From NCBI GenBank assembly GCA_039000515.1, contig JBCFYV010000100.1:54497433-54561432 (forward strand): a stretch of 64,000 nucleotides of DNA, read 5' to 3'. Each line of letters begins with the position of its first letter. Position 1 is the first letter of the stretch. The position numbers and the translations under genes are program-made. The DNA comes from Timema cristinae (taxonomy: Eukaryota > Arthropoda > Insecta > Phasmatodea > Timematidae). Under the pieces are notes generated by a model that had not been told where the DNA came from, made no database searches, and saw only the letters and a list, made by a program, of their open reading frames with translations. This document shows, piece after piece, positions 10,426 to 21,210 of this stretch.

Positions 10426-11148
10426 AAATTTAATTTATTCCTCATAAAAATGTCGATAGTATATTATATAGTCGTTGGAAAAAAAAGGTTGAAGGGATTG
10501 TAGGGTTGGTGAAGGGGGCGGGGGGTAGGGGTGAGGAAAGAGGAATGAGATGAAATTAGGAGGGAGGATAAAGAGGGAGGGGCTATACAGTGATGGTAGG
10601 ACTGTATTTTCAAACAAAATAAGTAAAACAGTTTTGTTTTTATATTTACATGATGGATGATTTGAAGCTTTGTTTTACAGGATTCTTTACAATATTTTTT
10701 TACGGGGAAGGGGGCTAGTTATACTTAATTATCTATACTACCACTTTGTTTAAAATAATCTTTTTTGTAGAATTTTACTGATTTTTGTAAAATTTGTTTT
10801 TTTTAAATAGCTCTACAGATTTTGCTCAAAATTGGTATGGGGGACTATTCTACATGATAAATAATAATATTAATCCTTTAGTGTAAATATTTAGGAATAA
10901 TCCGCAAATGGTACCTAGTAAGATGGAGTACAAAAAAAAAAAAGTACTTCTAATAAAAATGTAGTTCCCTTTTCTATACCAATCCCGTTAAGGTTAGAGT
11001 ATTAAATGAGAAACTTTTTAAATGAAGAGAAAAAGTTGTCTTTATACTCTGGGTCATTTTTGATAAAGGTTGATACCATATTGGGAATAAAATTAAACTA
11101 TTGTTTCTACTCGAGGAATATTTATTATTATTACTATTATTATTATTA
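10426..11148. other. Intronic sequence, G-rich and A+T-rich blocks
   Basis: A purine-rich stretch (about 10490-10580) gives a spurious minus ORF. Nothing else recognised. Confidence 0.4.
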
Positions 11149-11419
11149 TCTCGTCTTACTACCCGTTCGGGTTGTACACACTTTCGCTAATGTGTAAGGT
11201 AGGGTGACCGAGATGAAATGGAGGACCTACAGTCTAACGTGGGATCCGAACCACGGTGAAGGCCTGACATTCCACACATTCACAAGTTGTGATTAATACA
11301 CGTCTTGTCAAAGATGAAGGAAGGGTTTGGCAATCAGATAAATCTGTGCCAGGACCGAGGATTGAACCTCGGACCTCCATCACAGAAGTCCGACACCTTA
11401 CCCTTAGACCGCCAGGTCC
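11149..11419 (-). mobile_element. SINE-A copy
   Basis: Full length, preceded by an ATT-repeat tract. Starts CTCGTCTTACTACCCGTTCG and ends CCGCCAGGTCC. The minus ORF over it is the SINE itself. Confidence 0.85.
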
Positions 11420-12579
11420 TTTGACCAAAATAATATTTTATGTAAAAGGTGCAAAAAAACACTGACCCGATACGAATATATAGGTTCGTAAATATGGTTT
11501 TTAAAATTCAAATAATTTCCATATTTCAGCAGATCATTTAAGATACAAATAATCCGGGAAACGAAAGGTAGCTGGTTTTGGAACGTAGAATAGATCTTTG
11601 TTAATCGAACGATGTCCTCAAGAACCACGACCCATTCGACCTTCACAAACAACTGGACTACAACCAAGGGAAATGTTTTACTCGCGTCATTATCTAGAGT
11701 AAGACTTCACAACACTAGGCAGGTTTTTTATTAAGTTCCCATAATCATCAATAGCCACTGGCCGGGTCTGTGTGGAACATAAGCCTCTCAACGTATCTTT
11801 TCTCCCCTCCACATTTCCTTCAACCACCTGTGCCTCTGTCTTCCTCCTGGCCTCCTGTTCCTCACTTCTATATCCAACATCATCTTTGGTTTCTTCCTCT
11901 CCTCCATTCTCCTCACCTTCTCTATCCTGTCCTGTCTCCTCCTTGACTATCCCTCACATATATCATCTTCTTCATTCTTGTCCCACCTAGAGTTACGGTA
12001 ATCGCAAGACAAAATTAAAGAGAAAACAGAAAGATCACTTCGTGTCTCTCCTCCAAACCAGTGATTGACTCGCGTACATCTCAGATAGCACCTACACTGG
12101 ATATCATCTCTGAGACAGCCTTGCCATTCTCTTTCTTTGTGTGCTCAATATTCTCTCAAATATATGATCAAATTTAGCTCCCTCCTTCTTACCCCCAGCA
12201 CACCACCTTCAGATATAACCGAGAGCGAGGAGATTTGGCAACAGTTAATCGAAAAGCTTTTCTCCATATGACTTTTCAAGTTTCCTCATAGTTGATATTC
12301 AGTGTAGTTCCGCGAGCCGTGGCCTACTCGTTCTTCCCGAACAGTCTCGAACAGAGTTCCCTCCAACTCAAAGACGAGCTACCAGCGAGTGGCGGCCGTA
12401 ACAACTTCCGTAACTCGGACGTGACGTTCACGGCACAAGGCTCACAACACACATTGTATTATGATTGGTATTTTCCTCGTCTACTGTTTGTTCTCCTGCA
12501 GCCGGACAGCTCCACCCACCCCCACTAGAATTCTCAAGTTTATGAATTTCCACTCGACTATTCTAGAACCTTAACACAA
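11420..12579. other. Intronic sequence with a pyrimidine-rich block
   Basis: Position 11800-11985 is strongly C/T-rich and gives a low-complexity + ORF. The + ORF at 12292-12528 has some coding-like character (KDELPASGGRNNF) but no convincing splice context and is not called. Confidence 0.35.
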
Positions 12580-12834
12580 TTTATTTGTAACGCGGGTGTA
12601 CATGTAGAGGACGAGATGTCGGGACGCGATGCGTCTGAAAGCGCCGCCTGCGGACCTCATCTGTCCAGGCGTCGCCAACCAATCACTTGACAGGGTTCCT
12701 GGCGTTCAGAGAGCTGTGTCCTGACGGGAGCTTGTGGTGGTCTTCCACGGCCTTGAGAAGGTCATCAGGGAGAGAGAGAGACATCCCTACCCCCCTCACT
12801 AAGTGTCTATAAGTGCTCTCATTAGAAGTACGAG
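12580..12834 (-). CDS. Possible terminal exon plus 3' UTR of a minus-strand gene
   Basis: On the minus strand a good acceptor (TATTTTCCTTTCAAG at about 12850-12835) opens a 152-base frame (12834-12683) that ends in TGA, followed about 98 bases later by AATAAA (12585-12580). The encoded tail reads …RHLVRGVGMSLSLPDDLLK, then AVEDHHKLPSGHSSLNARNP and VK. The block is richer in G+C than its surroundings. It sits inside intron 1 of the + strand gene, so it would be a nested gene. No upstream exon was found and the protein is not recognised; it could equally be a chance frame. Confidence 0.3.
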
Positions 12835-13001
12835 CTTGAAAGGAAAATACATAATTACCCGCTTCTGTTGTGGTCAAATGGTCTCGGGAGGAAGGGAGAG
12901 GGGGACAAAGTCACGGCCCACGGCCCTCGCCCACCCGAGAGACATAGCTGGCTAACCCACATTGTGGTCATAATTTGAAAAAAAAAACACTTCTATTTCA
13001 C

Positions 13002-13049
13002 ACTCCAGCACAGAAGTCCGACACCTTACCCCTAGACCAGCAGGTCACC
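13002..13049 (-). mobile_element. SINE-A head fragment
   Basis: Only the last 48 bp of a reverse copy (CAGCACAGAAGTCCGACACC to GCAGGTCACC), i.e. the tRNA-like 5' end without body or tail. Confidence 0.7.
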
Positions 13050-13599
13050 CAGGGAGAATAATAAAAACACACCCTATCACTCATAAGGGGTTGACAGAGA
13101 TTACAGTCTTACGTGACTTGACTTGGAAGGATAATCAAAGAAAATTCACCCCCCACCCTGTGTTTTTTGTCTGACTGTACACGAATTTTCCCTTTCTTTT
13201 TTTTCTTCTTCTTTTATTGAATTGAGGATATTTCTTTTCAGTCCCGAGCAAGTTCGGCAAATTGATAACGCCCCCCCTTCTTCCTCGTAAAGTCTCTTTG
13301 TGTTTCGCCCTTGGGCGACAAAGACATTTAACACGAAAGGAAGGCCATATCTTGATTGGCAGTGACGTAGAAACACTAGCGCATTCTCTGTTTGGAGTGG
13401 GCAAACTAAAATAGCTGGAGGTTACTACACTTAGATTCTCTTTGTAAGAATAACTCATAAAATATAGAGACCTTAAAAAAAAATAACCACGCTCATTTCT
13501 AACAAATCATTTTATTATTATTATTACTATTATTAAGTTAATGTGTAGAGTCCAATTTTCACAAGAAGAATTTTACAGGTATAAAAGTAAATAGATCTA
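13050..13599. other. Intronic sequence, no supported gene
   Basis: Two overlapping minus frames (13135-13458) are Lys/Arg-rich translations of a T/C-rich stretch. Nothing supports them. Confidence 0.4.
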
Positions 13600-13735
13600 T
13601 TTTCACGTATTCATACGTCAAGTCATATGATCTGCAGCTGTCACTTTTGATATGTATTATAAATATCTAAAATAACCATAATAATATAGTATAGTAAAAT
13701 GTTATCAATATTAAACACAAAAAAATTAGTTTGGG
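13600..13735 (-). mobile_element. MITE-5 copy
   Basis: Reverse orientation: ATTCATACGTCAAGTCATAT, GATCTGCAGCTGTCACTTTT, then ATAGTAAAATGTTATCAATA. Confidence 0.6.
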
Positions 13736-13801
13736 TTTTGAAAAAGCCTTTTCCTGTTAAAATTGAATCGTAGGTCCATTTAAGTGTTTAAATTAAGGAC
13801 C

Positions 13802-13930
13802 CACCCACTTCGGTAGCAACGTGCGATGAGGGTGGTTTCCCCCTCACCCTCTACTCAAATGCGGGTGCACTTCCTATAAATGAAGATAGACATATAACCG
13901 TATCAGGTATTAAGACGCAGTGCTAAAAAA
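13802..13930 (+). mobile_element. SINE-B copy with internal deletion
   Basis: Head start (CACTTCGGTAGCAACGTG) is joined directly to the body (ATGAGGGTGG), so the anticodon-to-B-box region is missing; the tail is intact (AAGACGCAGTGCTAAA). It cannot use its internal pol III promoter. Confidence 0.75.
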
Positions 13931-14014
13931 AATGACAGATTTATTGGCCTTCATGTCAAAATGTAAATAACTTCAAAATGGTAGAACTTTTTTTTAAATA
14001 TCAACTCGTGCGTC

Positions 14015-14268
14015 ACCCGCCTTGGTGACGTAGTTATCTAACGCGCTAGAAACGTGTTGAGCTCGACTGCTGAGGACGGGGAGATCGAGGTTAGAATATC
14101 AATCGGGTCAACTGGGGGTGGTTTTTCCTAAATGGTTTCCCACTCTCCCTCCACGCGAATTCGGGTTCAATTCCTCTATATTCAACCTTCCCAATTTCTT
14201 GTCCATTGGCGTAATTCGTACTTAAGCGTATAACCCGAACGGGTAGTAAGACGCGGTGCTAAATAAAT
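14015..14268 (+). mobile_element. SINE-B copy, variant head (subfamily B2)
   Basis: Body and tail are SINE-B but the head reads GGTGACGTAGTTATCTAACG and GTGTTGAGCTCGACTGC, as in the copy at 39315. It ends 105 bp before exon 2. Confidence 0.85.
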
Positions 14269-14372
14269 AAAATCGAATCTCGTGAGTCTTATTTTGTATG
14301 TGTTTTATTTTACTAAATTAATCAAAGTATTTTTACTTTTTATTAATGATTTTTTGTTGTTTTTTGTTCCAG

Positions 14373-14578
14373 GAGAGAGACGTGTCAGTTACCGCGATCA
14401 TCGTCCATCGACAGCGTTGTGGAGGCGGCAGGGGGTTGGGGTAGCTCTTCGGGTGAGTCCACCCCCGCGCCACCCCCTCGGCGCCTTCCCTCACCCTTGC
14501 TACAACGCCCGGAACGACCGCTCACCCTGGTGTCACCGTCCGTCGGACGTCGTATGAAGGGGCATCGCGCCGTCTCTG
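14373..14578 (+). CDS. Exon 2 of the unrecognised spliced gene
   Basis: A T-rich tract and TTGTTCCAG precede the exon and CTCTG|GTGAGT follows it: both borders are close to consensus. In the phase set by exon 1 (one base completing Arg) 68 codons are open, beginning RETCQLPRSSSIDSVVEAAG and continuing GESTPAPPPRRLPSP, LLQRPERPLTLVSPSVGRRM and KGHRAVSG. The other two frames are interrupted, or encode low-quality sequence. An internal GGGTGAGT at 14450 could act as an alternative donor, which would shorten the exon to about 78 bases. The sequence is Ser/Pro/Arg-rich, with RSSSIDS a plausible phosphorylation site. No domain recognised. Confidence 0.7.
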
Positions 14579-14629
14579 GTGAGTCTCGCTAACAACACTT
14601 CCCCACTTTGTGCTTGTTATCCTGTGCAG
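14579..14629 (+). other. Intron 2 (51 bp)
   Basis: Starts GTGAGTCTCGCTAAC and ends TTGTTATCCTGTGCAG, with CTAAC available as a branch point. Very short for an animal intron but within the range of short insect introns. Confidence 0.55.
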
Positions 14630-14692
14630 ACTACTGCGCGGTTCTCGGCGATTTGAGGAAGCTGGTCTGTGTGAGCCACCGAGACTGGAGAG
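14630..14692 (+). CDS. Exon 3 of the unrecognised spliced gene
   Basis: A 63-base segment between TCCTGTGCAG and AGAG|GTTAGT. The split codon from exon 2 (G + AC, Asp) keeps the frame open: DYCAVLGDLRKLVCVSHRDW then Arg, with one base carried over to the next exon. Two consecutive junctions in phase make a chance arrangement unlikely. The piece looks more structured than exons 1 and 2 (hydrophobic residues at intervals, a single Trp). Not recognised. Confidence 0.6.
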
Positions 14693-14819
14693 GTTAGTTG
14701 ACACACCAGCTTCCGAGAAAGCACTTAAAAAATATATTTAAAAAATAAACGATAGAACTTTCACGTGATAAAGAAATGTTGTCAAACATAAGCAATAATA
14801 CTTTATAAATCCAAAGCTA

Positions 14820-15038
14820 CAGTAGCCCCGTGGCTTCTTTGGTGCTGACTGACAGCTCACAGCTGTCACTTCTGACAGTCAAAATTTAGGTATATATCTA
14901 AATTTTGACTGTCAGAAGTGACAGGTTATAAACACATGTTTATGCAGATCATATGTTTCGGCGTAGCGATACATAATTTAGTCCAGTAACTTTTCTAAGC
15001 CGTCAGCTGTCAGACAGCACCAAAGAAGCCATGGGGCT
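14820..15038 (+). mobile_element. MITE-1 copy
   Basis: Left end CAGTAGCCCCGTGGCTTCTT after TA; right arm CACCAAAGAAGCCATGGGGC, with the last bases lost. The interior holds a perfect-looking hairpin, AAAATTTAGGTATAT against ATATCTAAATTTT. Confidence 0.85.
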
Positions 15039-15154
15039 AATATAACTCGCCTACACATGATTAAATTTTATCAATGATCTTGTTAGAACAAAAAATGGCC
15101 GCCGCTTGGAGTTTCCATATCAAATTTTGAAGGATATATATATATATATATTAT

Positions 15155-15409
15155 AACACCACGTCTTACTACTCGTTCGAGTTAAACGCTTATCTACTAG
15201 TTACGATAATGGTTTCATGGATTAAGGAAGTTATATTTATAGGAAGTATACCTGCATATGCACCAAGGAAAAGTGAAAAAAACATTTTCGGGAGAGAAAA
15301 AAAAACCTCAGTACATCCGACCGAGATTCGAACTTCTATATCTCTGTCATCGGCAGTCTAGTCTACTGCAAGAGTAGCGCGTTAAAACCATGTGACCACC
15401 GAAGCAGGT
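15155..15409 (-). mobile_element. SINE-B copy
   Basis: Full-length reverse copy from ACACCACGTCTTACTACTCG to CCACCGAAGCAGG, inserted beside an (AT)n tract. Confidence 0.85.
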
Positions 15410-16214
15410 AGTTTCTATTTGAAATCATAAAGATAATGTATTAAAAAACGGGCCTCTGCTGTAGGTTAAATTGTTAATTCAGTCAGTAACTGGACCACCA
15501 GATATTCATCTTAACGGGAGTTTGAGCCAGGTTGAGTCTTTGGACACTGGGGAGTGTTAGTTACAGTTAGTTCTCTGTAATAACAACACTTACAAGTGAA
15601 ACAACTCGCTTTCAAATTGTTAGTTGTAAAAGGGTGGTGGTCCGAACACAATAGTTCTGTTACCAGCAATCCCTTCCCCTCCCACCCCCTTTAAATTAAC
15701 ATCCCTTCTCAAGACAAGTACTAGTCGAAGTATTTGAAGAATATTTACAACTAGACAACTTGCGAACATTAGCTTGAACAAATAAAGGAAGATTATATTC
15801 TAAGTTTTCTTTGTAATTTGCAGTCTGAGTAAGCTGGTTTGGGAGGTTGGTTTATGTTAAGGGGGTGGGGGCGCTACCTGAACCTAGCTCTGTGTAAGCT
15901 GGTCTATTGACACTAAGGCAGTTTTTGTCTGCTCTCTAATAAAAAGCATCTTTAAAGTGAACTGGTTTATAAACTGCCCGCTTATTGGCGCTGTTGTCAT
16001 TTGGGACTGCACGTAGCGATCCACGTGTTGAAAGGCTCAAGCTCTTTGAAGGAGCGCAGCTATTTTTAGCCCATACTGATGTACCGTTGTACAGGGACGT
16101 TCGAATGTACTAATCGTACATCCTTTCAATGGAGGCTCTTTACATGTCCCGATGAGATGAGAGATGGATGGTGATGGTGATTGTGAGTATGACGGGGAGG
16201 AGACAATGAATACC
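15410..16214. other. Intronic or intergenic sequence, nothing recognised
   Basis: No family repeat, RNA gene or coding signal seen. Confidence 0.45.
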
Positions 16215-16368
16215 TTAACCTAACATAAGCCTAGTTAACCAAATCCTGATGACCGTTGTGGTAATCCCCCTTAAAAGAAAAATACCCAAGGTATTGGACG
16301 GGGTTATATAACCCAGGACCACTAGGTTCGTGGCAGGTGATTTCCACTACACCACGGGCCGGTTGCTA
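16215..16368 (-). mobile_element. SINE-F copy
   Basis: On the minus strand a tRNA-like head with the A-box-like TGGTGTAGTGG and a weak B box (GGGTTATATAACC) leads into a body matching the + copy at 36963 (ATTTGGTTAACTAGGCTTAT versus GTTTGGTTAATAAGGCTAAA). Confidence 0.5.
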
Positions 16369-16369
16369 A

Positions 16370-16440
16370 CAATATAGTAAAATGTTATCAATGTATACCA
16401 CCAAGAAATATTTGTGTATCTTTTAAAAGGACTTTCTATG
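16370..16440 (-). mobile_element. MITE-5 fragment
   Basis: AATATAGTAAAATGTTATCA and AATGTATACC match one end of the family. Confidence 0.4.
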
Positions 16441-16475
16441 AAAATTAGACTATCTTAGAGTTTAATATAGTTATG

Positions 16476-16758
16476 GGCGACCTGACGGTATAGGGGTAAG
16501 GTGTCAAACTTCTCTGCTGTGGGGTTCCAGGGTTCAAACTCGGTCCCGGACAGATTTATCTGATTGACCAAACCCTTCCTTCACCTCTGACAAGACATAA
16601 CTTGTGAATGTGTGGAATGCCAGGCCTCCACCGTGGTTCGGATCCCACGTTAAACTGTAGGTCCTCCATTTCATCTCACAATCACCCTACCATTACACAT
16701 TAGCGTAAGTGCGTATAACCCGAACGGTAGTAAGACGCGGTGCTAATAAAAATAATAA
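16476..16758 (+). mobile_element. SINE-A copy
   Basis: One of only three + oriented copies. Head GCGACCTGACGGTATAGGGG, B box GGTTCAAACTC, complete tail and TAA-rich end. Confidence 0.9.
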
Positions 16759-17150
16759 CGTATCTAGTTTTGTTTTTGTTGACATAAGCACTTATATCTT
16801 GCCAGAGTGGGAGGAATTCGTGGACAAGTTGCCCCATCTCAATGCGTCCTTATCCTTACCTTGATTTTACCACGTGATTATTTTACCTCTGTATTGAGAG
16901 CGTATCGGATTTACTCTGCAAGACTGATCAAAGGGAAAGGACGAGGCTCGGTAGGCTCCAGTGGGGTCGATGTATTTCATAAGAAGAGGGTGGCTGGGTG
17001 GTAACACACTGCTTTACAAAGGAATAACGCGTAAAGAAGAGAGGGTGGTATAGTCCACGGCAGAACCGAACTCCCTTTTAACGTTGAATACTATTCTTTG
17101 TAATTAAAGCGACAGAATAGTTAAACAAAAATTCTTTATCTTTTTTTTTA

Positions 17151-17414
17151 GCACCGCGTCTTACTACCCGTTCGGGTTATACGCACTTACGCTAATGTGT
17201 AGTGGTAGGGTGATTGTGAGATGAAATGGAGGACCTACAGTTTAACGTGGAATCCGAACCACGGTGGAGGCCTGGCATTTCCCACATTCACAAGATGTCT
17301 TGTCAGAGGTGAAGGGAGGGTTTGGTAATCAGATAAATCTGTGCCAGGACCGAGGATTGAACCTCTGCCCCAGCGCAGAAGTCCGACACCTTACCCCTAG
17401 ACCACCAGGTCACC
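17151..17414 (-). mobile_element. SINE-A copy
   Basis: Full length, GCACCGCGTCTTACTACCCG to CCAGGTCACC, with a small internal deletion after the CACATTCACAAGATGTC stretch. Confidence 0.9.
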
Positions 17415-17906
17415 GACAATAGATATTGTTGAATGAACATAACGTAAAAATTAATCATATTCCATCTAAAGAGCATAATAATATACGTCGTTACAGAAAT
17501 ATTGAGAAAAAAGTTTTTTTTCTTCACCAAAGAGCATGACAATCAACTTTGTAATTCCCAGACCTATGTTTACAAATAAGTTTGCCTAAATCTTGGAAAC
17601 CGTTGGTTTTTATAAAAATAATTTCAAATACCAGGGTCTTATTTTTAATAGCGCTACAACTTTAGAGAGATAAGTTATTTCGTATCTCGAATAATTGCGG
17701 AAATATCTCAATTTAAGATATACCCTTATGTTTGACAGCTGCCATATTGTTTATAATATTAAACAGTGTCTGGATGATAATTTTAATAAAAATCGTTAAA
17801 AGCATATTTCGAGAAAATCGATTATTTCTCCTTTCGCCCTTTTGTAAGCTACCCTTAACTTTAGGGTTTTCCAAAACCTGTAATGTAACTGACTTGCCCC
17901 TAATGT
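17415..17906. other. A+T-rich sequence before the 61-bp array
   Basis: No feature recognised; the ORFs here are short and A+T-driven. Confidence 0.4.
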
Positions 17907-18688
17907 ATAGCATTTATCGGCATAAAGCTACAATAAATAATAAAACCTACAAGACTGAAGTAACACTGTAGCATTTATCGACATAAAGCTACAATAAATA
18001 ATAAAACCTACAAGACTGAAGTAACACTGTAGCATTTATCGTCATAAAGCTACAATAAATAATAAAACCTACAAGACTGAAGTAACACTGTAGCATTTAT
18101 CGACATAAAGCTACAATAAATAATAAAACCTACAAGACTGAAGTAACACTGTAGCATTTATCGACATGAAGCTACAATAAATAATAAACCTACAAGACTG
18201 AAGTAACACTGTAGCATTTATCGCATAAAGCTACAATAAAGAATAAACCTACAAGACTGAAGTAACACTGTAGCATTTATCGTCATAAAGCTACAATAAA
18301 TAATAAATCCTACAAGACTGAAGTAACACTGTAGCATTTATCGTCATAAAGCTACAATAAATAATAAAACCTACAAGACTGAAGTAACACTGTAGCATTT
18401 ATCGTCATAAAGCTACAATAAATAATGAAACCTACAAGACTGAAGTAACACTGTAGCATTTATCGTCATAAAGCTACAATAAAGAATAAAACCTACAAGA
18501 CTGAAGTAACACTGTAGCATTTATCGTCATAAAGCTACAATAAATAATAAAACCTACAAGACTGAAGTAACACTGTAGCATTTATCGTCATAAAGCTACA
18601 ATAAAGAATAAACCTACAAGACTGAAGTAACACTGTAGCATTTATCGTCATAAATGCTACAATAAATAATAAAACCTACAAGACGGGA
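17907..18688 (+). repeat. 61-bp minisatellite, about 13 units, each with a hairpin
   Basis: The unit runs TGTAGCATTTATCGTCATAA, AGCTACAATAAATAATAAAA, CCTACAAGACTGAAGTAACAC. GTAGCATTTAT and ATAAAGCTAC can pair around a CGTC loop with one bulge. The final unit (18634-18660) has ATAAATGCTAC and pairs perfectly. Variation is mostly single-base indels and G/T at AATAAAT. No coding capacity. Confidence 0.95.
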
Positions 18689-20621
18689 AGTAACTAAAAG
18701 ATTCAAACTCACCAAGCCCCATTCATCAGTGGCCCCTCCCCAGTGAACTTCACGCACAACCTTCAGCGAACTATAACAACATTAAACTAACCGAGCGAGT
18801 CGTGTGGAGACTCGCACCAAGAATTAGCGTGAGGCATGCTGGGAAAGCATGACGTATAAAGTGGTGATGTGGCCCGGAAACTTTGTTCGATTGTCGTCCA
18901 CAAAATGCTAGAACAATCCACGCCCGTCTGGCTACCCCTTCCCACCCCTCTTGTGTACGTTCACCTATATGTGGTTTTCCCCTCTTTCCGAGCTAGAATA
19001 GAAATCGTATATAATCATGTAACATGTATTAGCTTTTTACTCTTGTCAGGATAGCGTCCTTGGACACATCAGGTGTCGAGGATGAACAAAAGGTATAAAA
19101 TCATGTTTCGGCCTTCATAGTGTCAAAATTACGTTTAGGTTATTATTGCTGTTAGTTAAAATTAATTTATATAATCATGGTTAGGGACAGCATATTTAAC
19201 TTTGGTTTGATTAGAAATAGTAAATCATATTTTTTGCAAGTTGTTAAGTTGGTAAAATGAACACTAGTTCTATTTATTTGAACTCGGGAATTTAGATGTG
19301 TATTTTTGAACTGATATCAAACATAGGTAATGGACATGTTCCTTGTCACATAAAATGTATACCACGTGTGGTGTAAACTGTTTAGGTGTTACAAATGTTA
19401 GGTTTTGGAAGAATATGAAACTTAGAGCCCATCTGGCCGTAAAGTTAAGTTATTACTTCTCAATATTTCGAGAATTATCCCCCTTTTTGTAAAGGGTCGT
19501 AATGACTAATTTGTTTACTTTTATGAAAGTTTGTGATTCTATTGAGAACGGTCGAGTGAGACCAATAGAGCAAAGTTTCTAATGTTATACATTAGTATTC
19601 AAATCTGGGTGACCCATTGTTGTAAATTTTCTAATTGTAGCTACGTGTTGATAGTTAGCTTGGGATGTCGAGTGAGGCATATTGTTGTAATAGTTATGAT
19701 ATACAATATTATATTTCTCCCTTGTAAATCATGAGGGATGTTAATTGTAAACTATTGGATATATCCTTATGATATACAGTAATGTTCATCAATCTTCCAA
19801 CTATTTAACTTTAACATTTTTATGTTTATTTATCTACTATTTATCTAAATAAACTATTTAATATCAAATGTGAATCTCTACCTTCTTATAGGTATGAACC
19901 TATATAATTATAAAATATCACGTCCTCTATCCCAGTTCTTGACTTACTTCCAAGTCCTACAAATAATGTTTGTAGAGTAAGTTCATGGAAACAGAATGAC
20001 CTATATGCCGAGTACGGCCTATTTGTCATATGATATCCTATTGGCTCCTCTGCAATTATTATTTGTTGTTTTTGTACTTATATTGTGTACCCGCCTTTAT
20101 TAATTCTTGGGAGAATAAGGGCGAGGTTACACTAAAGAATATGTGAGAGCATTTGCAATGATATCGTCCTAATTTTATAAACGTATTTAATTTTATTTGA
20201 ACTTTATAATACATTAAGTGGCGCTTAAGGCACCTCTTCTTCTAAGAAGGCAAGAGCCATTGTAAGTGACGTCAGAGCGCGTGACGTTGGTAGAGTCAAT
20301 ATGAAAATTTAAGGTTTTTAAATAATAACTTCCTGTTCTGGAAAGATCGAATAGGGATTTTAAAAGGTAATATGAGGCAGCTTCCGGCTCTCGGACCTAC
20401 TACCACCGAGATGGGTTTTTTTTAATTTTAATTTTTAATAACATCTTCGAGAATGTTCTTTTCGAAGCGAGTTATACTCTAGGCGTGGTGAAATCACTAG
20501 CAGTAGATCGAAGAGCATTAGCTCACTACAGAAGCACTGGCTCACTAACTGTGACCTTCAATAAGTACGGTCGTCTATTCATTATCAGTCGCGTCTCGAA
20601 ATTATTAACATGATCAGTTTT
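18689..20621. other. 1.9 kb without a recognisable gene
   Basis: A moderately G+C-rich part (18720-19060) contains a short + ORF without splice support. The remainder, to about 20200, is A+T-rich. No shared repeat family seen. Confidence 0.4.
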
Positions 20622-20631
20622 ATGATCAAAA

Positions 20632-20677
20632 TGCGTATAACCCGAACGGGTAGTAAGACGCGGTGCTAATAATAATA
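20632..20677 (+). mobile_element. Tail-only SINE insertion (46 bp) with perfect target duplication
   Basis: Consists solely of the common 3' tail (TGCGTATAACCCGAACGGGT, then AGTAAGACGCGGTGC) and a TAA repeat. It is flanked by the identical 10-bp ATGATCAAAA at 20622-20631 and 20678-20687. This is an extreme 5'-truncated retrotransposition product. Confidence 0.9.
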
Positions 20678-20754
20678 ATGATCAAAACAATAGTGACATT
20701 AAAATAAAATCACATCTAACCTAATAATTGTGTATTATTTCAAGAGTTCAACAA

Positions 20755-20890
20755 TTGGTGCTCAATCACAGGGCTATAAATACCAATTATATCATCAAGG
20801 TACCTTACCGCTTTAATTAGTGCTCGATCACGGGCAATTATCAGCTAATTAAACAGAAGCACATCAATTAGCGCCCAATGCGAGGCGAAT
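20755..20890. promoter_or_regulatory. Candidate cis-regulatory cluster of homeodomain-like sites
   Basis: Within about 135 bp: CAATTGG, CCAATTATATCATC, TTTAATTAG, CAATTATC, GCTAATTAAAC and ATCAATTAG, interleaved with three related blocks (GGTGCTCAATCACAGGG, AGTGCTCGATCACGGGC, GCGCCCAATGCGAGG). No mobile-element match in the window. Regulatory function is inference only. Confidence 0.25.
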
Positions 20891-21210
20891 AATACTATAA
20901 TTCTGCAAAACCCTCCAGGAAATCTTATCAAAACCACAGAAGCCAAGTTCTAGCCCGATTGGTAAAATGGTTTCGTCCCTAAACCGGGATACAAGCAGAC
21001 GACATTGATAAAACCACTTATTTTTTTCGGATTTAGGGTCGTCATGAAACGTCGACAGTCATCAATATCATAATACTTCCTCGCTCCGAGGATTTGCGTG
21101 AAAAGAATATAATGCTACATTTTTCATCCCGGCGATGGTTCCCTTTCCCCAAGGAGGGGGGAGGGGGCCAAGGGTCTACCATTCTTTACATCCTCGTTAA
21201 TTAAGAAACG

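Larger units (their letters stand above)
1260..14372 (+). other. Intron 1 (13.1 kb) of the unrecognised gene
   Basis: Runs from GTCAGG to a strong acceptor (T-rich stretch ending TTGTTCCAG). It is loaded with SINE-A, SINE-B, a Tc1-like MITE and the 62-bp LINE-derived minisatellite. Its existence depends on exons 1 and 2 belonging together, which the matching codon phase supports. Confidence 0.55.

Noticed and set aside
12292..12528. 78-codon + ORF with coding-like composition
   Set aside because: No good splice acceptor, start context or recognised domain; left unannotated.
14282..14557. 91-codon + ORF overlapping exon 2
   Set aside because: It is in a different frame from the phase-matched exon and its first third is translated intron.
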